A DNA stretch of 64,000 nt from Pseudarthrobacter sp. PS3-L1. Its GTDB lineage: Bacteria > Actinomycetota > Actinomycetes > Actinomycetales > Micrococcaceae. Where the stretch lies: positions 62,001 through 126,000 of the forward strand of contig NZ_JASISU010000005.1 of the NCBI RefSeq assembly GCF_030063285.1, written 5' to 3'. Under the pieces are notes generated by a model. That model saw only the letters and a list, made by a program, of their open reading frames with translations. It was not told the DNA's origin and made no database searches. A program made the translations under genes and the position numbers. This document shows, one piece after another, positions 54,288-61,899 of the stretch (its first letter is position 1; each line of letters begins with the position of its first letter).

Positions 54288-55526
54288 TCAGGCCGAGACC
54301 TGGCGCGGTTCTTTCACCAGGGACCAGCACAGGGCGCCGAGGAGCAGGACTCCACCGGTGATGCCGAAGGCCCAGCCATATCCCAGCTGAACCGCAACAA
54401 TTCCGGTGAGGATGGGGCCAACAATGGCTCCAATGTCCGAGGTCATCTGGAAAGCTGCCAAGGCCCTTCCGCCGGAACGGTCCTGGCCGATGATGTCCGC
54501 GGTGGCCGCCTGCTGCGCCGGTCCCAACATCCCCGCGCCGACTCCGGCCAGGATTGAGGCTGCAAGGAACCAGGGCAGGGTGTGGGTCAGGCCGATTGAT
54601 CCCGTTGCCAGCCCGGTGACGACCAGCCCGGCTAGGATCAGCGGTTTGCGCCCGATCGAGTCGGTAAGGCGACCCGAGAACGTGAGGGCAACAGCATTTC
54701 CCGCCGCAAAAACTGCCAGGGCCAGGCCAGCTGCCCCTGCCCCTGCCCCCAGGGCTGCGGTGGCGAAGAGGGGCACAGTTGCCATCCGGACTCCGAATGT
54801 TGCCCAGCCGTTGGCGAAACTTGAGGCGAGAACCGCCCGGTACGGTCCCAGCTGCAGGGCTTCAGTGAAGGTAAGTTCCGGCAGCTTGCCGTCCTTGGAG
54901 CGCTGGCCGGCCGGTACGTGGCTGAGCCGGGTCTGGACGACGACGGCGGCCACTACCAGGGCTGCTGCGTAGGCAAGGAACGGGACGCGGAGTCCGAATC
55001 CCGCCAGAAGCCCACCCAGGACAGGCCCGCAGACGTTGCCGATCAGGAAGGCGCCCGCATAAGCCCCGGAGACCCTTCCTCGGCTCTTTGGTGGAGCCAG
55101 CCGGATCACCAGCGCCATGGATGCCACGGTGAACATGACCGAGCCAACTCCACCGAGGCCTCGAAAAATGAGCAGCTGCCAGTAGTCCTGTGCAAACGCG
55201 CAGGCCGCGGTGGAAGCCGCCACAATGAGCAGCCCGGCCACGTAGATGGGCCGTTCACCCAGGCGTCCGATCAGAAGGCCCCCCACTGGTGCGAAGACGA
55301 GCCGCATGAAGGCAAAAATACTGACGATCACGGCAGCTGCAGTGGCGTCGACACCAAACGTGGTGGCGAATTGGGGAAGTACCGGAGCTACAAGGCCAAA
55401 TCCTAGAGCGATGAGGAACGCGGCAACGAGCATCACCCTGATGTCACTGGGAAGCGGTTCACCGCTGCGACGGAATATACCGGGAATGCGCGGTTTTTTG
55501 CCCTCTGCGGGGGTATGGGCGGTCAT
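54288..55526 (-). CDS. MFS transporter (multidrug-efflux type)
   Basis: A 412-aa, 12-helix MFS protein from ATG 55526. The first helix is MLVAAFLIALGFGLVAPVLP, typical of DHA1 drug:H+ antiporters. The loop motif is GGLLIGRLGERPIYVAGLLI, and helix 5 carries the SGAYAGAFLIGNVCGPVLGG antiporter motif. The substrate is unknown. The frame stays open upstream to 55673 but that part is not membrane-like. It diverges from amt; a possible GlnR-type box lies between them. Confidence 0.87.
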   Translation of the reverse strand: MTAHTPAEGKKPRIPGIFRRSGEPLPSDIRVMLVAAFLIALGFGLVAPVLPQFATTFGVDATAAAVIVSIFAFMRLVFAPVGGLLIGRLGERPIYVAGLLIVAASTAACAFAQDYWQLLIFRGLGGVGSVMFTVASMALVIRLAPPKSRGRVSGAYAGAFLIGNVCGPVLGGLLAGFGLRVPFLAYAAALVVAAVVVQTRLSHVPAGQRSKDGKLPELTFTEALQLGPYRAVLASSFANGWATFGVRMATVPLFATAALGAGAGAAGLALAVFAAGNAVALTFSGRLTDSIGRKPLILAGLVVTGLATGSIGLTHTLPWFLAASILAGVGAGMLGPAQQAATADIIGQDRSGGRALAAFQMTSDIGAIVGPILTGIVAVQLGYGWAFGITGGVLLLGALCWSLVKEPRQVSA

Positions 55527-55574
55527 GGAAAGCGGGTCCTGGAGATCGAATCGAAAGTAGCGGGAAACATAACC

Positions 55575-55612
55575 GTAACAAGCCTGAGACGCACCATTTA
55601 CTTCGAAGAGGT
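55575..55612 (+). promoter_or_regulatory. Candidate GlnR-type box upstream of amt
   Basis: GTAAC-N6-GAGAC-N6-TTTAC-N6-GAGGT follows the spacing of the actinobacterial GlnR consensus gTnAc-n6-GaAAc-n6-gTnAc-n6-GaAAc, with a good first half and a weak second. It lies about 145-180 bp before the amt ATG, a known GlnR target in other genera. Binding is inferred. Confidence 0.35.
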
Positions 55613-55755
55613 TGATGTAACACGTTGGCAATGCAATTCCTCCGCAGGTGAAACACGGTGCGAACAGAATCAAACCTAGAAACGCAGACAGGCGTTTGTC
55701 CGCGGATCTCTCCGCAGCATCGAATTAGGCATTCACAACAGGGAGGACGTGCACC

Positions 55756-57099
55756 ATGGAACTTACCGCAGGTCACGTATGGGTCATGGTGTCTGCAGCG
55801 CTTGTGCTGCTGATGACACCGGGCTTGGCATTTTTCTACGGCGGCATGACACGCGCCAAGGCAGCGTTGAACATGATGATGATGAGTTTCATCTCCATCG
55901 GCATGGTCGGAGTCATCTGGATCCTCTGGGGGTACTCAATGTCCTCCGGTGAGGGATTCCTGGAGATCGTGGGCAGCCCGTTTGCGGCCTTCGGACTTGA
56001 AGGCATCGATACCCCAGATGGGCTGATCAAGGTTGGCTACGGTGCCACGTTCGCCATCATTACCGTTGCGCTGATCAGTGGTGCTATCGCTGACCGGGCC
56101 AAGTTCGGCGCCTGGACTGTTTTTGTCCCAGTCTGGGTGACCCTGGTGTACTGCCCCCTCGCCTACATGGTGTGGGGTGGCGGCCTGTTCGGACCCGAAG
56201 GTGCGCTGGGCAAAGCCCTGGGCCCGGCCATTGACTTCGCCGGTGGAACAGTTGTCCACATCAACGCTGGCGTTGCAGCATTGATTCTTGTGTTCATCGT
56301 CGGCAACCGCAGGGGCTTCGGCAAGGATCCAAACCACCGCCCGCACAACATTCCGTTTGTCATGCTTGGTGCAGCACTGCTGTGGTTTGGCTGGTTCGGC
56401 TTCAACGGCGGCGCAGCCACTACTGCTGAGCAGGGCGGCCTCATCTGGATCAATACCCTCGCAGCCCCGGCAGCAGCGATGCTGGCATGGCTCCTCACCG
56501 AACGAATCCGTGATGGCCACCCCACCTCCCTGGGCGCCGCGTCCGGCGTCGTCGCTGGCCTGGTCGCTATTACCCCGGCCTGTGCAAACGTCAGCCCCAT
56601 TGGTGCGTTGGGGCTCGGCGTCGTGGCAGGTGTCGCGTCGGCGCTGGCAGTGGGACTCAAATTCCGCTGGGGCTTCGATGACTCGCTTGACGTGGTGGGA
56701 GTCCACCTGGTGTCCGGCATCATCGGTACTGTTGCCCTGGGCTTCATCGCTGTCCCCACAGATGGTGTTGGCGGCGGACTGTTCTACGGTGGCGGCATGA
56801 CACAGATGTGGGCGCAGCTTGCAGCAGCAGGCATCGCTATCGCCTTCTCCGCCATCATGACGACGATCATTGCCCTGGCGATCCACAAGACCATGGGCTT
56901 CCGGGTCTCCCAGGAACAGGAAACAGTGGGCGTGGACCTCAGCCTGCACGCCGAGACAGCCTACGAATTCGGTGTTGGCGGCCACGGTGGGAGCTTCCAG
57001 CCGCTTCATGAACTGATCACGGGCAAGCCAAAGGTCGAAGCAGAAGCAACACCGGGCAAGAAGACCTCAGCAACAAGCACGGAGAGCGTAGACGCATGA
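55756..57099 (+). CDS. amt: Ammonium transporter
   Basis: AmtB-type channel (447 aa, about 11 helices). N-terminal VWVMVSAALVLLMTPGLAFF and the conserved YGGMTRAKAALNMMMMSF are diagnostic. The pore region includes DFAGGTVVHINAGVAALIL with the first pore His, and VVGVHLVSGIIGTVALGF with the second His. A charged C-terminal tail is where P-II binds. The start follows GGGAGGA. The stop overlaps the glnB ATG by 4 bp, the classic amtB-glnK arrangement for nitrogen-controlled ammonium uptake. Confidence 0.97.
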   Translation: MELTAGHVWVMVSAALVLLMTPGLAFFYGGMTRAKAALNMMMMSFISIGMVGVIWILWGYSMSSGEGFLEIVGSPFAAFGLEGIDTPDGLIKVGYGATFAIITVALISGAIADRAKFGAWTVFVPVWVTLVYCPLAYMVWGGGLFGPEGALGKALGPAIDFAGGTVVHINAGVAALILVFIVGNRRGFGKDPNHRPHNIPFVMLGAALLWFGWFGFNGGAATTAEQGGLIWINTLAAPAAAMLAWLLTERIRDGHPTSLGAASGVVAGLVAITPACANVSPIGALGLGVVAGVASALAVGLKFRWGFDDSLDVVGVHLVSGIIGTVALGFIAVPTDGVGGGLFYGGGMTQMWAQLAAAGIAIAFSAIMTTIIALAIHKTMGFRVSQEQETVGVDLSLHAETAYEFGVGGHGGSFQPLHELITGKPKVEAEATPGKKTSATSTESVDA

Positions 57100-57434
57100 A
57101 ACTCATCACCGCAATTGTCCGGCCTGAAAAACTTGACACCATCCGTGAAGGACTCGAGTCCTATGGAGTCCAGGGACTGACAGTCAGCGCAGCCAGCGGC
57201 TATGGCCGGCAGCGCGGTTACACAGAGGTGTATCGCGGTGCCGAGTATAACGTCGACCTGCTGCCCAAGATTCGGGTAGAAGTCCTGGCTACGGACGAAC
57301 AGGCAGACGACATCCTTGATGTCATCATCGCAAGTTCGAACACCGGGCGTGCCGGTGACGGCAAGGTTTGGACAATGGATGTTTTTGAGGCAGTCCGAGT
57401 CCGTACCGGAGAGCGCGGCGTCGCAGCAATCTAG
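57096..57434 (+). CDS. glnB: Nitrogen regulatory protein P-II (GlnB/GlnK)
   Basis: A 112-aa P-II protein. It starts MKLITAIVRPEKLDTIREGL. The T-loop GYTEVYRGAEYNVDLLPKI carries Tyr51, the residue modified (adenylylated in many actinobacteria). The C-terminal GRAGDGKVWTMDVFEAVRVR is the second P-II signature. ATGA overlap with amt shows coupling; by position it could be named glnK. glnD, which often follows in actinobacteria, is absent here, replaced by a terminator and a convergent G6PD-like gene. Confidence 0.97.
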   Translation: MKLITAIVRPEKLDTIREGLESYGVQGLTVSAASGYGRQRGYTEVYRGAEYNVDLLPKIRVEVLATDEQADDILDVIIASSNTGRAGDGKVWTMDVFEAVRVRTGERGVAAI

Positions 57435-57459
57435 TCCAGCAGCTGGCGCCAGAGCGCCT

Positions 57460-57510
57460 GAATGCAGAAGAACCGGTGACCTAGTACAGGTCACCGGTTC
57501 TTCTGCATTC
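57460..57510. terminator. Perfect 23-bp hairpin terminator after glnB
   Basis: 57460-57482 pairs with 57488-57510 without mismatch around the loop AGTAC, 26 bp past the glnB stop and before the convergent G6PD-like gene. Probably bidirectional. Confidence 0.85.
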
Positions 57511-57578
57511 AGCGTGCCCTACCGCTGTGTGGCTTGGTTTCTTAGCCAGGAATCCGGGCCAGGATTGGGACCCCTGGC

Positions 57579-59018
57579 TCAGGAGGCCGAGCCTTGGGTG
57601 ACCGATGCCGTGGAGGGCTTGGCCGGTGGTGACGACAGCCACCCCTCCGGTCCGGCGCTGCCGGCCTGGTACTCGTCCATCGGGACTTCCCCAGCGGCCC
57701 AGGCCTTAAGGACTGGCTCAACAATCCGCCAGCAGTCCTCCGCTGTGTCGTTGCGAACCGACAGCAGCGGATCACCCGTAAGGACGCCTTCCAGGACTTC
57801 GCCGTACGGCAACAGGTCAGATGCGTGGAGCTGGGCGTTCAGGGTTGCCTTGTCGAGGGAGAAGATGTCACCGGGACCATTAACGTCAACATCGAGTTGC
57901 AGCGTGTCTGGGCCAAATCCGATCCGGAGTTGATTGGGGGAGTCCACTCCAGCGAATCCGCCGGGAAGGTGCGGTACCGGGTGGAAGGTGATGATCGCTT
58001 CCTTGCGTTTGGTTCCCAGCGCCTTACCGGAGCGGAGGATGAACGGCACGCCCTTCCACCGCCAGTTACAGATCTCCACCTGGACCTCCGCAAGGGTCTC
58101 CGTATTCCGTGCAGGGTCAACTCCATCCTCGTGCGCGTAGTCCGGAACGTCTTTTCCGCCGACTGTGCCCGCGGTGTACCGGCCGCGACGAGTCGAAGCA
58201 GTGAAGGGGGCCTTGATGCTGGAGGCACGGAGCAAGGTGGCGACTGCGTCGCGGAGATCGCGTTCGCCGATGGTTGCTGGCGGCTCGATGGCGACAAACG
58301 CCATAATCTGCAGCAGGTGGCTCTGGATCATGTCTCGCAGGGCACCTGCGTTGTCGTAGTAGCGGCTCCGGCCCTCAAGAGCCAGGTCCTCATCAAAAAT
58401 GATCTCAACGCGGGCAATGTGTTCGCGGTTCCAGACAGGTTCCAGGAAATTGTTCGCAAACCTCAACCCCAGGATATTCAGCACCGTCGCCTTACCCAGG
58501 AAGTGATCAACCCGATGAATGTGGTCCTCGGGTACCAGCGCTGCAAGAGTTTCGTTGAGGGAATGGGCTGAGGCGGCGCTGGACCCAAAGGGCTTCTCCA
58601 TCACCAGGCGGGTACCCGCCGGAACCTCTGACGGATCCAGCGTCTCGCAGGCCTTCTGGCTGATATGGGGCGGCAGGGCGAAATAGACGGCTACCGGCCC
58701 TTCAAGGGAGCCCAACAGTTCGGCGAGCGGGCCATCAGCGGTGACGTCGACCTGATGGTAGGTCGCTGCGTCGGCGACGCCGGCAAGCGCCTTCTTGCCG
58801 GCGTCGTCCGCCTTCTCCGAGGCGTCCGCGAAGCTGGAGCGAATGCGGTCCTGCCACTTCCCACGGGTCCAGTCATCCGAGCCGGCGCCCACCAGGGTGA
58901 GTCCGTTGGCTCGTCCGCTGGTCACCAGTCTGGCGAGTCCGGGGAGGAGGAGGCGGCCGGTGAGGTCACCGGATGCGCCGAGAATGAGCAAAGTTTTGAC
59001 AGAGGTTTGGCTGGTCAC
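57579..59018 (-). CDS. zwf: Glucose-6-phosphate dehydrogenase
   Basis: A G6PD-family enzyme of 479 aa oxidising glucose-6-phosphate to 6-phosphogluconolactone. The coenzyme motif is LLILGASGDLTGRLLLPGLA (GASGDL). The substrate block HIHRVDHFLGKATVLNIL has the conserved His and Lys. Further marks are EPVWNREHIARVEIIFDEDL, YYDNAGALRDMIQSHLLQ and WRWKGVPFILRSGKAL. The sequence is divergent from classical Zwf (for instance GDLTGR instead of GDLA[KR]R), and the gene stands alone without tal or opcA, so it may be a second paralogue. GTG at 59018 is used; the frame stays open far upstream, antisense to ffh, and that part is not coding. Confidence 0.92.
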   Translation of the reverse strand: MTSQTSVKTLLILGASGDLTGRLLLPGLARLVTSGRANGLTLVGAGSDDWTRGKWQDRIRSSFADASEKADDAGKKALAGVADAATYHQVDVTADGPLAELLGSLEGPVAVYFALPPHISQKACETLDPSEVPAGTRLVMEKPFGSSAASAHSLNETLAALVPEDHIHRVDHFLGKATVLNILGLRFANNFLEPVWNREHIARVEIIFDEDLALEGRSRYYDNAGALRDMIQSHLLQIMAFVAIEPPATIGERDLRDAVATLLRASSIKAPFTASTRRGRYTAGTVGGKDVPDYAHEDGVDPARNTETLAEVQVEICNWRWKGVPFILRSGKALGTKRKEAIITFHPVPHLPGGFAGVDSPNQLRIGFGPDTLQLDVDVNGPGDIFSLDKATLNAQLHASDLLPYGEVLEGVLTGDPLLSVRNDTAEDCWRIVEPVLKAWAAGEVPMDEYQAGSAGPEGWLSSPPAKPSTASVTQGSAS

Positions 59019-59166
59019 CCTGCCAGCATGCCATCTTGGAGGCCTGTCTTGATACCCTTGGTAGTCGAGTCCCGTTGTGGGAGGCGTTGGTCCCCGCCAA
59101 CAACCAAGACACTGGCGAGCCGAACCGGCCGTCAGTTGCAGATCCACTGAAAGAAGTGCACGGCGC

Positions 59167-60753
59167 GTGTTCAATTCACTCTCTGACCGGTTGACAGCAA
59201 CATTCAAGAACCTGCGTGGCAAGGGTCGGCTCACCGAGGCCGACGTTGATGCCACAGTGCGGGAGATCCGCCGTGCCCTGCTGGATGCGGATGTTGCTGT
59301 GTCCGTGGTCCGGGAGTTCACCGGCCGTGTGCGTGACCGCGCGCTCGGCGAAGAAGTAGCCGCGGCCCTTAACCCGAGCCAGCAGATCGTCAAGATCGTC
59401 AACGAGGAACTCAAGGAGATCCTTGGTGGTGAGACGCGCCGTCTCCGTCTCGCCAAGACGGGCCCCACCATCATCATGCTCGCGGGCCTCCAGGGTGCGG
59501 GCAAGACCACCCTGGCTGGCAAGCTTTCCAAGTACCTCAAGGCCCAGGGCCACAGCCCCATGCTCGTTGCCTGTGACCTGCAGCGCCCCAATGCCGTCAC
59601 CCAGCTCCAGGTGGTGGGCAAGCGGGCCAACGTTCCCGTTTTTGCCCCGCACCCCGGCGCGCAGGGAGACGAACTGGACCAGCCTGCAGGTGACCCTGTC
59701 GCCGTCGCCCGTGCTGGCGTGGAGGAAGCCCGCCAGAAACTGCACGACGTCGTCATCGTCGATACCGCAGGCCGTCTGGGCGTGGATACCGCCATGATGG
59801 AACAGGCCAGGCAGATCCGCCAGGCCATCATTCCCAACGAAGTCCTCTTTGTTATTGACTCCATGATTGGCCAGGACGCCGTCAACACGGCCATGGCCTT
59901 TGACGAAGGCGTCAACTTCACAGGTATTGTGCTCTCCAAGCTCGACGGCGACGCCCGCGGTGGTGCGGCGCTGTCCGTTGCCTCGGTGACAGGCAAGCCG
60001 GTCATGTTCGCGTCCACCGGTGAAGGCCTGGACGATTTTGAACTCTTCCACCCGGACCGGATGGCCTCCCGCATCCTGGACATGGGCGACGTCCTGACCC
60101 TCATTGAGCAGGCCGAGAAAAACTGGGACAAGGACGAAGCTGCCCGCATGGCGCAGAAGTTCGCTGACCAGGAAGATTTCACCCTGGACGACTTCCTCTC
60201 CCAGATGCAGCAGATCCGCAACATGGGTTCCATGAAGAAAATGCTGATGATGATGCCTGGTGCCCAGAATATGCGCCAGCAACTGGAGCAGTTTGACGAA
60301 CGCGAAATTGACCGCGTCGAGGCCATTGTCCGTTCCATGACCCCGCATGAGCGTGTTGCACCGAAGATCATTAACGGTTCACGCCGCGCCAGGATTGCGC
60401 GGGGTTCGGGCGTGCACGTCTCGGAGGTTAATGGTCTGCTGGAGCGCTTCGGCCAAGCCCAGAAGATGATGAAAAAAATGGCCCAGGGCGGAGGCATGCC
60501 GGGGATGCCCGGAATGCCCGGCATGCCGGGTCAGGGCGGTGGATCGCGAAAGAACGCCAAAAGTGCGCCCAAGAAGAAGGCAAAGTCCGGTAACCCGGCA
60601 AAGGCTGCACAGGAACTCAGGGATGCCGAGGCAAAGCGGGCAGCCGGACCCAAGTCCCTCCCCACAGGCGCATCTTTCGGCCAGCAGACCGGGGATTTCG
60701 ACCCGTCCAGCCTGAATTTGCCCAAGGGGTTTGACAAGTTCCTGGGAAAGTAA
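59167..60753 (+). CDS. ffh: Signal recognition particle protein Ffh
   Basis: Ffh (528 aa) is the SRP54 GTPase. The N domain starts FNSLSDRLTATFKNLRGKGR. G1 is GLQGAGKTTLAGKLSKYLK, then VACDLQRPNAVTQLQVVG, G3 DTAGRLGVDTAMMEQARQIR, and G4 SKLDGDARGGAAL. The Met-rich M domain contains MGSMKKMLMMMPGAQNMRQQ and SRRARIARGSGVHVSEVNGL, which bind 4.5S RNA and signal peptides. The tail is Gly-Met-Pro repeats and Lys-rich sequence. GTG at 59167 is chosen because it gives the family N-terminus; the frame is open upstream to 59077. Confidence 0.97.
   Translation: MFNSLSDRLTATFKNLRGKGRLTEADVDATVREIRRALLDADVAVSVVREFTGRVRDRALGEEVAAALNPSQQIVKIVNEELKEILGGETRRLRLAKTGPTIIMLAGLQGAGKTTLAGKLSKYLKAQGHSPMLVACDLQRPNAVTQLQVVGKRANVPVFAPHPGAQGDELDQPAGDPVAVARAGVEEARQKLHDVVIVDTAGRLGVDTAMMEQARQIRQAIIPNEVLFVIDSMIGQDAVNTAMAFDEGVNFTGIVLSKLDGDARGGAALSVASVTGKPVMFASTGEGLDDFELFHPDRMASRILDMGDVLTLIEQAEKNWDKDEAARMAQKFADQEDFTLDDFLSQMQQIRNMGSMKKMLMMMPGAQNMRQQLEQFDEREIDRVEAIVRSMTPHERVAPKIINGSRRARIARGSGVHVSEVNGLLERFGQAQKMMKKMAQGGGMPGMPGMPGMPGQGGGSRKNAKSAPKKKAKSGNPAKAAQELRDAEAKRAAGPKSLPTGASFGQQTGDFDPSSLNLPKGFDKFLGK
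60493..60528 (+). repeat. Four Gly-Met-Pro codon repeats in ffh
   Basis: Four near-identical 9-bp units encode Gly-Met-Pro at the end of the M domain. Such a Met-rich tail is common in actinobacterial Ffh. Confidence 0.8.
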
Positions 60754-60820
60754 GCCAACCGCACGTGCTCGCAAAGCTGAGAACGGGCCCGTCCCGGATG
60801 TGTTCTGCGAGTGCGTTGGC
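60754..60820 (+). terminator. Imperfect long hairpin after ffh
   Basis: GCCAAC-GCAC-TCGCA on the left (60754-60772, with bulges) pairs with TGCGAGTGCGTTGGC on the right (60806-60820), directly after the ffh stop. A GC-rich inner segment may pair further. Confidence 0.5.
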
Positions 60821-60849
60821 AGGGACGTCGAAGTGTCCTCCCCACGTCC

Positions 60850-60855
60850 TAAGCT
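60850..60855 (+). promoter_or_regulatory. -10 box of a leaderless promoter for the alpha/beta-hydrolase gene
   Basis: TAAGCT, six bases (GAGGTT), then ATG at 60862. The intervening GAGG is too close to the ATG for a normal ribosome-binding site. Confidence 0.45.
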
Positions 60856-60861
60856 GAGGTT

Positions 60862-61614
60862 ATGGTCAAGCAGAAGCTGGTTTTTGTTCACGGCATGGAG
60901 ACGTTCGGTGCTGCCGCATGGCCACAGCAGCACGGGATGGCACTCGGATATGACGCGCTGTTCCTGAGGCGGCACGGATATGACGCCGTGGCTGAGCCGG
61001 CTGCCTCCGATTTCACCCGCGACGCGGAGATCGTCCTAGAAGCGTTGGCCGGTGATGAACATAGCCGGGCCGGAGGGCATGTGGTGGCCCACGACCAAGG
61101 CGCCATTGCGGCCATGATGGCTGCTGTTGAACGCCCCGACCTTGTCTTTTCCCTCACTCTGGTGGAACCTGCATGTCTTTCCCTTACTTCTGAATTGCCC
61201 GCAACCGTCGGGCACCGGGCGGGGCTGGAGCCGCTGTTTGCAGCCCGGGCAGAGCTGACAGATGAGCAGTACCAGCGGGAATTTTCGCGCCGCGTGTATT
61301 CCAGCTCGATGCCGTTGCTGCACAGTGATGCAGACCGGCGTGCCGCGCACCGGCTCCGGCTCCAGGCTCCGCCCTGGGAAGCGCCGCTGGCCATTGTTCC
61401 GGGAGTCCCCACCCTGGTGATCACCGGAGGATGGGAGCCGCTTTATGAGGAAATTGCAGGCTACCTTGGAGAGACGGGTGCCCAGCATCTGGTGGTTCCA
61501 GGTGGTCACCGGCCGCAGGACTCTCCTGAGGGAAGCCAGGCAATCCGGACGTTTATCGCGTCCGTCGCCCAGGCCCAGGCCCAAGAGCAGGCTCAGCAGG
61601 AAGCCCTGGGCTAA
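60862..61614 (+). CDS. Alpha/beta-hydrolase with Asp at the nucleophile position
   Basis: A 250-aa alpha/beta-hydrolase fold protein. The strand/oxyanion region is KLVFVHGMETFG. The nucleophile elbow reads VVAHDQGAIAAM, so Asp78 occupies the position held by Ser in esterases. Asp there is typical of haloalkane dehalogenases and epoxide hydrolases. Later strands are VPTLVITGGWEPLYEEIAGY and HLVVPGGHRPQDSPEG, with His216 as the likely general base. The substrate is unknown. It could also be an inactive or differently acting member. The Ala/Gln-rich tail (AQAQAQEQAQQEALG) is variable. It is preceded by the ffh terminator and has its own promoter. Confidence 0.82.
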   Translation: MVKQKLVFVHGMETFGAAAWPQQHGMALGYDALFLRRHGYDAVAEPAASDFTRDAEIVLEALAGDEHSRAGGHVVAHDQGAIAAMMAAVERPDLVFSLTLVEPACLSLTSELPATVGHRAGLEPLFAARAELTDEQYQREFSRRVYSSSMPLLHSDADRRAAHRLRLQAPPWEAPLAIVPGVPTLVITGGWEPLYEEIAGYLGETGAQHLVVPGGHRPQDSPEGSQAIRTFIASVAQAQAQEQAQQEALG

Positions 61615-61725
61615 CTGTCCGCTGGCTGCTGTCCAGGGGCGAAAACAGCATTGCTCCCAATCTTCTGCCGGGGCAGGTCGCGGCGGTCTCGTCGGTCATG
61701 GAAGCGGTCTCCTGCGTGTCGGTGC

Positions 61726-61731
61726 TAGCCT
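61726..61731 (+). promoter_or_regulatory. -10 box of a leaderless promoter for the 53-codon ORF and amidohydrolase
   Basis: TAGCCT, six bases (GTGCGC), then GTG at 61738. Same geometry as the other leaderless starts in the window. Confidence 0.45.
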
Positions 61732-61737
61732 GTGCGC

Positions 61738-61899
61738 GTGACTACGAATACCTGTCTTGTCCCTGGGCGTCCGGCCGATGCCGCAGAACATGACGTGCTG
61801 ACTGCCCTGGAACCTGGAGTGGATGCACTGCCGATGCGGGCTTTGGGCCGGGATGTCGTCAATGATTGCACCGGCAGGGTATGGAGGCTCGAAGCATGA
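61738..61899 (+). CDS. Small 53-residue protein or leader peptide coupled to the amidohydrolase
   Basis: A GTG-initiated frame encodes 53 residues starting MTTNTCLVPGRPADAAEHDV and ending CTGRVWRLEA. Its TGA overlaps the ATG of the amidohydrolase (ATGA), the usual sign of translational coupling. The GTG sits exactly six bases after a TAGCCT -10 box, so it would be the first codon of a leaderless mRNA. No family is recognised and there is no membrane segment. It may be a regulatory leader ORF or a true small protein. Confidence 0.5.
   Translation: MTTNTCLVPGRPADAAEHDVLTALEPGVDALPMRALGRDVVNDCTGRVWRLEA

Noticed and set aside
59019-60524. Very long reverse-strand open frame extending the G6PD gene upstream for about 500 codons
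   Set aside because: It is antisense to ffh and its composition is the usual mirror of high-GC coding sequence; the G6PD N-terminus starts naturally at the GTG at 59018.
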